Notes under the pieces: model-generated
What the model saw: the letters and a program-made list of their open reading frames with translations, nothing else
What the model was told of the DNA's origin: nothing
The model's database searches: none
Made by a program: the position numbers and the translations under genes
Shown here: positions 1 to 12,332 of the stretch, one piece after another
Layout of the letters: every line of letters begins with the position of its first letter
Position numbering within the stretch: position 1 is the stretch's first letter
DNA from: Leidyana gryllorum EB-2025a
Lineage: Eukaryota; Apicomplexa
DNA length: 64,000 nucleotides
Direction of reading: 5' to 3'
Assembly: GCA_048772705.1 (NCBI GenBank)
Contig: JBLWGC010000033.1
Coordinates: forward strand, 62,001 to 126,000

Positions 1-3000
1 TCCACTGTTTCCATTGTGCAGATATCGCTTCTCAACATGAACAGAATAGTGTCCGTTGTCCGCTGTCGAGCCTCTTTGAGCCAGCCGAGAAATACACGAT
101 CCTGGAGTTACAAAGTGGATCGATTGAGCGGTCAAGTCGAGACTCACCTTTTGAAAAATCACCTCCAGTTCGGCTAAAGTGTCAACAATTTCCCGCGGGT
201 TGCGCGAGCCTAACCGAGCCAGACTGTCGAGTATGGCCGTGTACCGTTTATCGCTCTTCAAGTGATGCACTTCGGGAGGCAGCTCTTCGTTGAACAGCAA
301 CGAGTCGAGGACGTCGCGCTGACGAGCTTCAGGAACATCGAGCACCCAACAAAATGACTCCAGGAGTGCCGGGAATGTTATGCTGTACCGCAGAGCCCCA
401 GCGGGAAGTCCTTGGAACGGGCTTAACAACCCTTTCAGGTTGATCAAACAGGTGCACCAACTGTGCATAACCGCCGGATAACGGGAACAACTCGCTGGAT
501 CTGAGTGAAACGCGAGCGCTCTCAGGGCCATTTGAGGATGGCTATATACTCCAGACGGCTGTCGAGGCCAAGATGAGCACAAGCTGCTTTGGCAAAAGTT
601 CACCCGCTCACCCTATTCACCGGCATCAACACCAAATAAGCTTTCTCCATCGGCAGCTTACGCGCTGCACTCTCGGGATCCGTGTTACTCAGAAACGATG
701 TCAGAGTGTGCTGCAAACTCTTCGGCAGGGACACCAACAGGTTGGGACGCGTCAAGAACATTGAAGGGGTGTCATCAGGAACATATCCCAGAAACTCAAG
801 AACTTGTACAGCCTGCGGAGTAGTATATTGTGAAGAGAGAGAGAGAGGGATAGACGGCCGGCTCAATTCGCTCAGGACGCGCTATGTCTCACCTGAAGTG
901 CTCGCTGATGAACTCGTTTGTCCGTGACACACAGCGCATTCAGCAGTGTTGGAGCCAATCGATTTCCAACCTGACCCCTACACTTGAACGACTCCAAAGG
1001 GACCAGCACGGGCAGATCCATTTGACAAAAACTGTACGCCCTGCAGTGGATGGATGTGTCGAAAGGGGGAGTGGGCAAGGAGACGGAGACACGCGTTCAG
1101 CAACGGAGACGGAGACACGCATTCAGCAACGGAGACGGAGACGCCGGGATTCTCCACGACATTAGTGCATGTGTCAGACAGAGAGAGGGGACTTACTCGA
1201 TAACCGAGCTGAGTATTTGAGCCGTATAGATATCTTTATAGACCACCATCGGGAGGTCGAATGACTCCGTATAAGAACTAAAGTGGCACGCTTGATCGGC
1301 TTCCAGGAAGTCATCCAATAGGTCGTCGACCGGTATTTCGGTTCGGTCTGCTTGCAGTGCCCGGACAGCATCCACACAAGAAGCGAGATGATGAGGCAGC
1401 TGATCATCCCATTGCCTCCAGAGACTGGATTCTTGGGCTTGGAAGAGAAAGGACAATGTGCTGGAGAGGTTGCGGTGCCGATTGAACAGGGCTTCTACTG
1501 TCATAACCGCATCATCAGATTCCGGGTGAGAAACTTGATACAAGAGATCCTTGAGCGCATCGGTCGCGATCCGTGGCTGTGTGATTACTTCTTCTTGTAA
1601 CATCTCCATCGCAGAGGGCATTGCCACAATGGGCAGCTTTACTTTGGCCTCTAAAATCGGGTTGAGACGATCAATCTCCGCAGCCAGTCTGAAGGCTCGT
1701 AGTGAAAGAAGCCAGCGTCAATGTCCGAACTTACGGTACGGAGGCTCGTTTGAGGATATCGAGTAGCTTTAGTATATAGAGTCTATGGGCGACGCGATGA
1801 ATATTGAATATATATAGCGCAGCCCCGCCCGGCCGGCACTTACCCGCACAAGTTATTGTCCACACGCAGGAGGACTGGACAAGCGGACCGTCCACCTCGA
1901 CAACGGCTGGTACACATTACAGAGTGTTGTCGAAGAAGTCGCTGAATTGGGGCAGAGAGCTGCAGTGCTCGGCCAAGGACCTCCATGTGGTCGACAACTG
2001 TCATAGACTCAACACGGAACAATCCCGCGGCAGCGCCACGAGCGGTCCCCAGAGGGTCCGTTTCGGCGCTTCTGAGTGAGAGCACCAAATATGCAGCTAA
2101 ATTGGGTACACCGAGTCGAATGTTGACACCGGATTCTTTCACTTCGACGCGAGCCCTCCGGAAGTCCTGCAGATAGGCAAACTGACGCCCATGAAGGTAA
2201 GCCAATGATTCGAAAATCTGTCTGGCTATCCTCGCAGGCATCAACTCGTCCTTCTGTAACAGCTTCGGCAGGTCCGCTGTCAGTAACAAAGGCAAATGTT
2301 CGGAATACTCCATCTGGATGCACACACATAGTTCCCCTTCGCCTCCTTCCTGAGCGTTCGGATCTGACGACTGAGTGGCAAAAAGTCCAGTCTCGGTCGA
2401 CGACAACGAAGCCAAAAACGGCCCTCGCACTGTCTCAACCCACACTGTATGCACCCGATCCACATATGGATGGTCGATCCGAGAGTAGCTTTGCATATCA
2501 ATCGCCAGCCGTGAGGCACACATCTCCACCTTCTGCTGGAAACCAACTGAAATGCCCTCAAGAATAGCCAATTCCCGCACAATACGTTTCACACGGACAA
2601 TGTGAATTGTGTACCGCGCACGATCCACTTTATTCAAGGCGCTCAATGTGACAATATCCGCCACAAATTCCCGATTACGCTCTTCCATCGCAAAGTCCTC
2701 AAAATCCGTCTCTAAACGTCCGGTATCCGACCTCTGCGCAACGAAAACACGACATGAGAAGTAGACGAAAGCTAAGATGACGCGGAAGGGTAGCAGATAG
2801 TACAGCACACACGGAGACAAAGAAGCGAAGAATAAGCACACACTTTGTGGTCGTGTATCACTCACGCGTGAGATGATTCTTGACGTCGGCAGCAAGATCT
2901 GATGGGGCATAGGCACCAGACTCTTTCTGTTATTGGTGCCTTTACGAGCCCTACGTCTGCGCGAAACCATTTTGCGCGCTCCCGTAGCCTCATTAGGTTC

Positions 3001-4409
3001 TTCCTCCATGTTCTGAGAACGCGAGAATGTGAGAGGAGCCAATTGCGACCAGCGATCACTTGATCGCAAACTGCCGATCTATCGTGATCGACCACTCAAT
3101 CTCAGAGATCACCAGGATCGAGACCATGGCCCCACTCACCCTGTCTTTCGCTAATATATATAAATCCAAGGGATTCCGTCGTGGAGACCGGATTCCCCCG
3201 TCCGAATGATAGCTGTATGCCTGTGTGCCGGTGTGCGAGCTGGCGTTGGAGGTGACCGAGGGCGACAGACTGAAACCAAGCGGGCGCATCGGGTCCCAAG
3301 AACTCTGTGGAATATAGCCGAACCTGGAGTTCACATTCAGAGATCCCTCGTCGCCCGCTGCCGGTACTGCCGGTACTCCATTCGGCAGGGCTCCGTCGGC
3401 AGTCGTGGTTTGCAGACGAGCATTTGTGTTGTGCATATCGGCCTCATTCGCGTCGGGAGACAGGTCTTGAAGATCTTGTTGGTGGAATTTAGCTCTCTGC
3501 AGCGCTACTGCAGTCTCCCACGAATCTGGACGGGAGCTCACCTCATCGATCCCTTTGGGCGGTGAGTGAGTTCCATGTTGTTGTTCCTCCACAATAGTGG
3601 ACATCCGTCCTTTAGCCAACAGAGCATCCGAAACCGAGCCTGTGGACCCAATCTTTCGCTCGCTGAACACTTCGCTCCAAAAATCTGAGCGAGAACGCTC
3701 GCGCAAGTCCCGAATTCGATCGACCACCAAGTCACACATCGGACACACTCTCTCCAGGAAGAGGGGATGACTGCAAAGGTTTGTGTGTGTGTGTGTGTTT
3801 ATGTGTGTAGCAAATATGACTTATGTGAGAGTGTTAGGGCATCGGTGGAGCAGTCATACCTGTCTTGAAGTGTCTCTATGCATTTCGTCTTGAGTGACTC
3901 TCGGTCACCATCTCGTAGACGGCAATTGCTGTAAATACGAACGATCGGTGGTTCTGGGGGATACTCGGGAGGGCAGATGACATCGACAAGAAAGCGGGGA
4001 AGTTCCTCATCGATTGAGGGATCTGTGAGCTCGACTTCTTCGTTCCACGGGAAGAGAAGTCGATACTGCAGCAGTTCCTCCAGATTGGATATATTGGGAC
4101 GAGGGGCCAACTCGATTATAGACTCTGAAGGCTTAGGGTCGTGTGGAATAGACCATAATTTACAGCCACAAGCCAAGACCGGTGGTGCCACAACAAGCCC
4201 ATTGTCCTGAATTACTTCGGGTGGCAGCCAGCCAGCGTTAAGAATCCTCAAAGACCCTGGGAACATGGCGTCCAAAGTGATGACTTCGCATGCTTGTGTT
4301 TCTGTTCGAAAATGGGGTCGACGGACTCCGACTCAGAAGAGGCCTCACCTTTATTAGTGTGACTGATTCGCTGTTGCCTTTTACCTCCATGTTTGCTCGT
4401 CTTGGTCAT
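1..4409 (-). CDS. RWD-domain pseudokinase, GCN2-like front half (partial, 3' end outside window)
   Basis: Probable exons (minus strand): 4409-4385, 4301-3860, 3770-3140, 3012-2866, 2733-1844, 1766-1735, 1650-1197, 1040-893, 812-612, 558-148, 101-<1; all junctions keep frame. The first 150 residues match an RWD domain: E-V-I-T-L-D-A-M-F-P near the start, then Y-P-P-E-P-P-I. Near 2590-1900 is a kinase-like fold: S-R-I-D-H-P-Y-V followed by V-W-V-E, then M-E-Y-S-E, A-R-I-A-R-Q-I-F and L-A-Y-L-H. The HRD and DFG positions are replaced (Q-D-F, G-V-P-N), so it should be catalytically dead. RWD followed by a pseudokinase is the order at the N-terminus of GCN2, the eIF2-alpha kinase that senses uncharged tRNA; an insert between the strands before the hinge also fits. 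The C-terminal 400 residues are not recognised and no active kinase or HisRS-like part is visible in the window. The 3139-3013 intron is the least certain. Confidence 0.6.
1086..1137. repeat. 26-bp tandem duplication in an intron
   Basis: Two 26-bp copies differing at one base, inside the intron 1041-1196 of the RWD-pseudokinase gene. Local slippage or duplication; no function suggested. Confidence 0.8.
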
Positions 4410-4467
4410 TGTTACCTTGTTTTTTGGTCATCACTCAATTACTCTACGATAGTAATTTTGATCAACA

Positions 4468-5444
4468 ATGAGCACTGTTAAGGCCTACTACCAAGTTCTG
4501 GGTCTTCAAGAAGACGCGAAACCAGCGGATATCACTCGCGCTTATCGCTTATTGGCCCTAAAGTATCATCCAGACAAGGTACGTTTATCAGTATAGGATC
4601 GATTGAGGAGGCCCATATCTTCATGGCTGCAGGCAACCAGTCCCGAGTCCAGCGAACGCTTTCTCAAAGTGAAAGAAGCCTATGAAGTGCTCTCCGACCC
4701 TGCCAAACGGAAACGATACGATCGCGGAGGTACGTTCCCATGTGTCTGTCAGCACACCCCCTTTCACACACCCCCACCCCCTTTCACACACCCCCACCCC
4801 CTTTCGCACACCCCTGTCAAACATGACCATTTGTGTCACTGGGTACTTTTGAGACCATCTTGTTGCGGCAGAGGATGACGTGAACGCCCCCGAGTGGGTG
4901 CGGCCAGAGTTTGATCTCGAAGAGCTGGAGACTTTAGCTAGAACATATCCTGGGAGTACTGATGAGTTGGATGATTTGCGAAAGTATTTGATCAGGTGGG
5001 CCACAATCGTGAGCAGAGTGGGCGTGAGAGACTGGATGCAGTGCGAAGGGCGACGTAAAAAACGTATTCGAGTGGATACCGTTCACTGAGCCGGGTGAAG
5101 CGGAGTTGACGAGGTTATGTGAACGAATGGACTCCCTGTTTGAGGGCGAAGGTGGAATGGCAGAGAATTCCGAGTTAGCAGGCTACAGGGCGACATATGA
5201 CGAGTCGAAGGCGAAATTGATCAAATCGTTGCCGCGGCTGAAGCGTATTATGGCTGCCGAACGGAGACGATTCGAGAAGGAACTTGATTCCAAGACAATC
5301 GTGGAGCTCGCCATGAAGATCCAGGAGAATCAGCGTGCTCGCGCCAAAAAGGCTCGCAAACACTTTGAGGCTCTGGCTGATAATAAGTCAACACACTCCT
5401 GGAAGGGGGAGAAAAAGGTCAAAAAAGCTTTGAAACCCCTCTGA
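4468..5444 (+). CDS. DNAJC9-like J-domain histone co-chaperone
   Basis: Four exons: 4468-4578, 4633-4729, 4872-4995, 5042-5444, giving 244 residues. Exons 1 and 2 form a J domain: Y-Y-Q-V-L-G-L near residue 7, the catalytic Y-H-P-D-K at the first splice junction, then [13 protein letters not shown]. The rest follows the layout of DNAJC9: L-E-E-L-E-T-L followed by Y-P-G-S, K-G-D-V, F-T-E-P and a basic C-terminus with A-K-K-A-R-K. In animals DNAJC9 binds H3-H4 histones and brings HSP70 to them; a nuclear role is therefore expected here. It starts 58 bp from the divergent RWD-pseudokinase gene, so the two may share a promoter. Residue pattern and length both fit; the family call is fairly firm. 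Confidence 0.85.
4761..4814. repeat. 20-bp tandem repeat in DNAJC9-like intron 2
   Basis: About 2.7 copies of a C-rich 20-bp unit (ctttcacacacccccacccc) fill part of the intron 4730-4871. This makes it the longest of the three introns. No coding sense. Confidence 0.85.
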
Positions 5445-5649
5445 AGAGAGTGTGTGAGGTCATTGTTTCCTTGTGAATGGGGTGGTGATCGGGTGATCAA
5501 TCGTCCGTCCGTCCGTCCGTCCGTTAGTCAGCAGAGCAGCAGCACAATAGACAGACAGATTGACTGAATGACAGGAGATATCTTTCTTTGCTCTCTCTGT
5601 TTCTATATATATATGAGGGGGTCTCCTCTCTATAATGAGGCGGCATGAA
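5445..5649. repeat. convergent 3' intergenic region with CCGT microsatellite
   Basis: A 205-bp gap between two convergent stop codons. It holds about five to six tandem CCGT units (about 5502-5524) and an AT microsatellite near 5607. No gene seen. Confidence 0.7.
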
Positions 5650-8600
5650 CTACAGGCCGCCAGAGGCCGATAGAGTGGTGAATGCACTTATTATATTATT
5701 CGAAGTTGGAGCGCGGCGTTGTCGTTGACATTTTTCTTCACTCTTCCTTTGATCTCGAAGCTTTCTGGTTTGCTCCTGTGAGAGAGAGAGAGAGAGAGTG
5801 AACATAAAAGGGAGTCAAGACTCTCTCACCAGAGGGATCATGAGACTCAGGTCTGGGGGCCCTTTGGCCCTGCCGACTCTGTAAAGACTGCAAGAATTGT
5901 CGTTATTCCTCATGAGTGTGCTTACCCAATCTGTGTTTGAATCCATCTCCATTCGGCGTCATCGAGTACATTGGACTTCCAGCCCGACGGATCTTTCACT
6001 TGGATACAGTCGTCCAGTGCACACCCAAAATCAAGCAACGGCCCCAAGAAACGCTCGGCTTGTGTACTCTCACGATGTTCCAGACAGTATCTCAAAGTCG
6101 AAGTAAATATACGTAGGAAGGGTGTGCGGGTGAGCAGAGCCTCCGCCGTCGTTCCTAGTAGGCTTCTGGCCAACAGCTGTGGGTGGAGACGCAGTTAGTT
6201 TGAGTGGGACGGGACTTACGGCAGTGAGAACTTTGCTGACGCGGAGTCGGGCAATGTCACTTAGTGAGCTGAGTAGAAATAGTTTGGCCAGAGACTGCCA
6301 ATATGACGTCTCTTGGGGTAAGATGGTGTCGGCTCGTGCAGCGACTGCCAGGAGAGCTTGCAGCGCGCAAGTCAGCGCCTCGACGACTGCGGCCGGAAGT
6401 ACTTTGGTGGTGGAAGATCCGTCTCGACTCTTCGGGAAGGCGCCAAGATGGTTCCATTTGATTCCCGCCGACCAGACAATACGATGGATGAATATAATAG
6501 CAGCCGGCGCTGTTATCTGCAACCGGCCCAATACCTGAAAGGAGAAACCCATAAAGGGCCCGAAGGGGGTCTTGGTGGCCGCGGCAGCTAAGTTGGCCAA
6601 TGTCAACAGAGCACAACGAGTCGTGGACAGAGATATCGGCACAGCAGCGAGACTCTTTGAGCATAAGCGACGTAGGCGGCGTCTCTGCTGCTTTGATTTG
6701 GATCGCGAGCGTCCCAATAATGCTGTCGCTGCCCTCTTCTGCGTCTGCAGAGTAGCGCCCGTCTCCTTTGAGCGGAGTTGTGCGTATGACTTGAGGGATT
6801 TATCGACGGGGAGGAACAATATTCGGCCCAAATCCTCACACACCCCGGCCGTTAGGAAGATACGTTGGACCAACAGCGCTTGCGGATGACGCTCGAGGGG
6901 CTGGTTGTGGGCGGGTAGTTCCATAGACATTGCAGTACCGATGAAAATCTGAGGCTGCGCGGCCAATACCAACAGGGAACCGTCCAACAGACGTCGCAGA
7001 AAGTCAGTAATCGCCAGCAACTCGCCTTCTTCTTTCTTATCTGCGCCCGCCAAGTGATGTCGCCGATACACTCTGTAACGACAGTTTATAGAGTCGCCCA
7101 CACGGAGGAGGAGTCGTCGACGCCGTTGGGACATGGCGGGTGGCGGTGGCAGACTGGTTGTTACGGGGCCGGAACTCGGCAGCTGAGCGCCCGTCTTCCC
7201 CCAAGACGGGGACGTACTTCGAGATGAAGAGAGTCTCGAGAGAGAGAAACACCGTCGATTCTGTTTCCATCGAGAGCTATTCCACTCATCACGCCAGGGC
7301 GGTTGCTCCGAATAAGCCCGACGCAGTCGATCACCGCCGCCGCCGCCGCGATTACTCGTGTTACGATAATAACTCTTTCCGACACTCGATGACGCCTTCC
7401 CGCCTTCGCCATCACTTCCTCCAACGTTATCGCCCTCAGAGTTGCATAAAACTGGTGGTTCCTCCGAAGCTATCCGACGCCGTTTGCTCCGTGAGTCTCC
7501 ACGAACCCACAATCCGGGACTCAACGGCTCGTCAATAGACACTGCTGAACTGCTCTCGTCGCCACTCCAACTTTGCCATTCCTGCCGCCGAGTCGACATG
7601 ACAGGCGGCACTCTCATCGCTGGCGGCTCCTCATCCAAACCGGGAACCCGCAACAGAGTATCGACCTGTTTCGCAGCTGTCGTTCCACAGTCCTCCTCCT
7701 CCTCCTCGGCGGCAAAGTCGCGCGGAGGGCTTCTCTCCCCCACCATCAGTCTCTCACCACCGCGACAGAGACTGGCAGCTTTGCTGTTGTTCACCCGCCG
7801 TGGTCGTCTTCTCCGCAAGAGGGCCGCTTGCGGCTTCAGTGGTTTCCGGCGCAACACTGCGTCCACAGCCTGTCGCAAGCTCAAGGCGACCGCTGCGTAA
7901 AAGTTGAGAAGCGTTTGGGGAGGGGCCGACTGAGCCGGCGGCAAGGAGCTTCGAGAAGGGACTTCAACACTGCTGAGCTCAGTCGACGGCAGTGACGCTG
8001 TCGAGTTCATCCTGCGCTGCTCAGGCGGGAAGTACTGACGTTCCAAAGCGTCCACCAACATGCTCGATATCCCGGGAGTCAAAGGGGGATCAGCTCCCAA
8101 CAGAGACAGCAGAACACTCGCGCTGCTCGGATCCGTCACTCTATATAACAATCGGAAGAACGTGCGGGAGGCCACCAGAAATGCCATCAGATTCTGGAAC
8201 AATCAAAGCACAACAACGGCGGAAGACTTACCATTGTGGATAGTTCGGGGCCAACCATTGCCAGCATTTCGATCATTTTGATCAAATGCGGCATGTGGGG
8301 CTGATACTCTCTCCGTTCGTGTAAGGCATTGAGCAGATGGCAGACTGCGCAGAGAATTTCGGGTTGAAACTCAATGTTGTGTGGGAGAACTCACTGAGAG
8401 AGGTTCGATGCGCGTCTATGAAGTTCGCAACACGATTTAAAGCTGCATCGCCGGTGATGAGGGGACCCGTGGGAGACAGTCGGGGTACAGTGGGCCACAA
8501 TTTGACGGGAAGATGGGTGATGAAGGTGGCAGCGCAGCTGACGGGTCGGCAATTTGCCAACCCAACGTGCTGACTCAGTAACGACATTGCCATTGTCTCA

Positions 8601-9479
8601 TAGACCAGATAGGATCTTCGAATTTGTACCTCTAAGGGCACGAGCTGCGAACGAAAGTAGGGGGAGACACACACCACACACACGCACCGTGTAATAGCTC
8701 CCTCGGCGTCTGGTTATCACGGCTGCAAGCTCATGTGCTACCGACATACCACTGACCATTCGGTCTCGGCCCAGGTGAGTATCCTCGCACTCAATTGAGG
8801 AAAGGAGATGGGCAAGGTGGAAGATGAAGGGGACCCCTGGAGGGTTGAGAGTAGAGGAGGCCGCGGCATTGGGGTCATCAAAGCTCGTCGGGAGGGCTCG
8901 GTCGAGCAGAGCTGTGATCTGTTCCGGGAGCCGTTTGGGCGGCTGGCGCTGATTGTTGACATTATTGGTATTCTCGAGTGAGAACGGCAGACTTGGGCGA
9001 GTGTTGTTGGTGTTGTTGTTGGCGGCATTGGCGGCGTCAATGCCTGGATTTGCGTTTGGGGACGCTGCTGTGGGGGCGGCGGGCGTATTTTCAACAGTTG
9101 CGTTGGCCGAGGCGGTACGCGGAGCCAAAGGGCTGCTGGCTGGGTGCCAGGAGGGGATCAATGAGGTTCGGGGGGGGAGAGAGGGCGGTTTCGCAACCCT
9201 CTTAGCTGCTGCAGTTGAATTCAGAGCTGTTGGGGGGCCATTGAAGGGGGGAGCGAATGGATATTGGGTGAGCAGTTGCTTGGTCCGTTTGAGGCGGAGG
9301 TCAGAGGGCGGAGGGGGTTGTTTGGGTGGTGGCGCCAATGGATTCAAGCTGTAAGGATTGAGGGTAAACGGAACAACGCGATTACTGTTGCCGCCCTCCT
9401 CCGGCGACGTAGAGTGAACAGTGAAACCCGAACTGCTGTGGGGAGGAGATGGACGACTCTCACTCCAAATGCCTGTCAT
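5650..9479 (-). CDS. large helical (HEAT-like?) protein of unknown function
   Basis: Seven exons: 9479-8688, 8644-8395, 8344-8232, 8193-6220, 6176-5926, 5887-5830, 5775-5650; introns of about 38-50 nt except one near 110, all frame-consistent, 1187 residues. The first 190 residues are Pro/Ala/Asn-rich and disordered. After them come helical segments (for example F-H-L-A-H-L-L and I-C-H-L-L-N-A-L-H-E-R-R, then M-I-E-M-L-A-M-V). The large fourth exon has a long Arg/Ser-rich insert with Gly, Asp/Glu and Arg runs, then more Leu/Ala-rich helices. The end is basic (R-K-L-R-D-Q-R-K). I recognise no family; alternating helices suggest an ARM/HEAT scaffold, perhaps nuclear given the RS-like stretch, but that is inference. 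The ATG at 9479 is the first in frame; 55 bp separate it from the divergent SCYL1-like gene. Confidence 0.7.
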
Positions 9480-9534
9480 CACCGACCAACGCCTCTCATT
9501 CCTGCGCCACCGTGGGCCAAAAAACACTCACTCC

Positions 9535-12212
9535 ATGTTTTCTCAACTGCTGGGGCGGATAGGATGGTCAGACCTCCCTAGTTCATTCGGGTATAATGTC
9601 AAGGACTCACTCGACCCCTTACCCCTGAGTCTTTTCAAACTCCACCACGGCGAGTCCAAAGCAGATAAACGGCCCGTCACCATCTTTATCCATGACAAGA
9701 GAAACACCACCCCGTGAGACAGACACCCCGTCGCTCACCAACAACAGCGCTCCCCATCTCAGAGCGGCCACCTCCCTCGCAGAAGAAGCCATGCGGAGAG
9801 CTAAACGGATAAGGCATCCCTCCTTTGTTAATGTTCACGAGGTACACTCGCCCTTCACCCACTCCCCCCAGACCGCATCAGTTATCTCCTTAGGCCGTCT
9901 CCACACCCTCCGGGGTCTATATAGTCACCAGCGAAGTAATGTCCCTCCACTCGCATCTCTCGGCTGACAAGTCCAACAGAGGTGAGACGAGGATCGTCTC
10001 TCTCCCCTCCCTAAACGCTACCAATCGTCCCAGAGCTGCACAAAGGTACCCTTCCGTGGAACCTCAAGTCGATTGCCGAAGGGTTGGGCTTCCTCCATCG
10101 CGATGTCAAAGCTATATTGGGATCGATTAATCCCTTCAACGTCTTTGTTGCCCCCTCGGGTCAATGGTATCTTGGCGGTTTCGAGCTTTGTGTTGAGGCC
10201 TCAGACGTTGGCGGCTCCTTCACAGTACGGGAGTGGTGTAGACAATATCTCCAATGGCAAAAGACTCTCGACCGCTCTTCTCTCCTCGCTGATTATGACA
10301 AATACTTTCCCGCTGCCACCATCTCCGACGACTCTGCCTCGGCCTTTGCGGTCGACAGGTGAGTGAGGGGGCGGGCCCCCCTTGAAAAACCGCTTTCGCC
10401 TCACTAAAACGTTATTAGGTGTGCCTTTGCCTATCTGTCCGCCTGGGCTGTCCAAATCTCCCGTACTCAAAAGATCGTCGACTCCTACGCGTTCGAGCCC
10501 AACAGCCGGTCCATGGACGCCGGACTCTTGCGTCTCTGCAAGGTGAGTGTGAGTGGGACTTGACAATGGTCGGGGCACCCTGACCGTTGTGCCCCAACTT
10601 GCGTCGCTCCACTCCTCTTTGTTCAGAAAATGGTGGACGAGAGCACGTTCCACACAGGAGTGTTTGACTGGAACAGTTTGACTACTCGACTGTCGTATTT
10701 CTCCGAGGCACCGGTGGTTCAGGTTATGGATTTCATGACGAGATTGGCGTTGAAGGGCAATTGGGACAAAGAGATCTTCTTTGAAAAGACCCTTCCGTCG
10801 TTACTCGAGAATCCTGTGATCACATCGAGTATCCAAACGCACTTAATTCTGCCGTATATTGTGTCAGAGATTGAGAATGCAGCGACCCCTCCGTCTCTGC
10901 AGCCTCTGCTGATACGTCTGTTTATCCAGATGCTTCCTTTGATATCGAGTCAAGAGCAGTTCAGTCGGGTTGCGGAACAGGCGTTCATCAATTTGATGAA
11001 GTCTAATGAGAGGGCAACGCGTTATCAATTGCTTCAGGGTCTGTCTGGATATCACCAATACATTACGGATCAAACCGGTCACGAGCTGTTTCTGCCCATA
11101 TTGGCTGGACTCTCAGATTCGTCTCCCGAACTGCGGGATGTTACACTGCGGGCAATGTTGGTGTTTATGCCAAAAATTGCTGGTCAACGATCGGCATTCG
11201 ATAAAGTTGTGCGGACAATGCAAGGATTACTGCGAAACGATCCCGCGCCCCAAATTCGGACTAATGCGGTTATATGTTTCGCCAAATTGGTACCGCTGAT
11301 CAGTACCAATCTGGTGTTGAGCTCCATCGCACCCAACTTTTTGGTCGGACTGCAAGACAACTTTGCACCATGCCGTCTCGCGGCACTGCAAGGAATCAGC
11401 ACTGTCACCAATTTCATGACACCCGATTTTATCGCCAGATCGGTACTTCCGGTACTCTGCCCAGTCCTCCTGGACACTGATAATGAGGTGAGTCTCGCAC
11501 TTTGTCTCTCCCAATCAAAGGTGAACAGTGTAAGACATTGGCCTTCTCGACTCTCGAGTTTCTGGTAATGTATCTCAAAACCCACGACCCGGAGAGCTCA
11601 AAGCCCCCCCAGTCAATGGCTGCCGGAACCGCGGCGGGCTCGATACCATCGGCGGCAATGTCACTGTTGAGGATGACCCCCTGGGGATCTAACAACGCAG
11701 CCTCTCAGCAGGAGGGCTCCTCTATTCCTCCCCCGCCCCCGGCTCTGGACGGCGGTTTGTCCGACGACGGCGCCTGCAGCGCACTGAGTCATCAGAGTTG
11801 GAGAAAAGAAGATCCGCTCGACGACAATCACTATTTGGAGGACGACGACGCTGCTGTCGTCGATAACGCCTGGGAAGAGGATGACGTCCTGGACACATTC
11901 GGTGTCCCCCTTAAGCAGGAGCCCCCACAACAACAACGCCCCCCCCAACAAAAGTTCGACTTTGCTGCTGCTGCTGCTCCCCCGCCTCCCAGTCAACGCC
12001 CAACACACGCCGCGGGAGTAATAATGCAGACGAGCGCTTCTCAGCCTGTGATGATGACTCCGCCAGTTGATGTGGGCGAGGGTACCCAGATGGATGATGA
12101 TGAGTTTTGGGCCAAGTTTAATAAATCTGACAAGACGGTCGACTCACACTCCGCCCCAAAGCCCAAAAAGTCTCTCGCTATGACACTCAAAAAGAAAAGC
12201 AAAGCAGTCTGA
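9535..12212 (+). CDS. SCYL1-type pseudokinase with HEAT repeats
   Basis: Seven exons: 9535-9713, 9748-9841, 9894-9981, 10034-10358, 10419-10542, 10627-11487, 11529-12212; 784 residues. The N-terminus follows SCYL1/N-terminal kinase-like proteins: F-G-Y near residue 20, K-R-P-V-T-I-F-I-H-D, then R-I-R-H-P-S-F-V and V-Y-I-V-T-S-E. The catalytic-loop position reads L-G-S-I-N-P-F-N-V-F-V and the DFG position L-G-G-F, so it is a pseudokinase. Exon 6 is a HEAT/ARM solenoid (V-L-P-V-L-C-P-V-L-L near its end). The C-terminus is acidic with D-D-E-F-W and K-K-K-S-K. SCYL1 proteins act in COPI-dependent Golgi-ER transport; a cytosolic, Golgi-linked role is expected. Confidence 0.88.
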
Positions 12213-12292
12213 GCTTAGAGAGAGAGAGAAAGAAGAATACTTCTTCATCTTAACTCGTAGTCCGAATATTTCCTCCAAATGGTATCGACTTT

Positions 12293-12301
12293 GAAAATTC
12301 G
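12293..12301 (+). promoter_or_regulatory. GAAAATTCG element upstream of P1
   Basis: Lies 32 bp before the P1 start codon. It resembles A/T-core elements seen close to the starts of P3, M1, M3 and M10, so it may be a core promoter or start-site motif. Confidence 0.4.
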
Positions 12302-12332
12302 TCGCACCGAAATCTCATCACTCCTCCGCTAA

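Noticed and set aside
3056-3095. F-A-I-K, resembling the lysine motif of an active kinase, at the end of an open stretch in the RWD-pseudokinase gene
   Set aside because: It is followed at once by a stop and no splice pattern I tried joins it in frame with the next exon. It most likely lies within an intron, and the later catalytic motifs are lost anyway.
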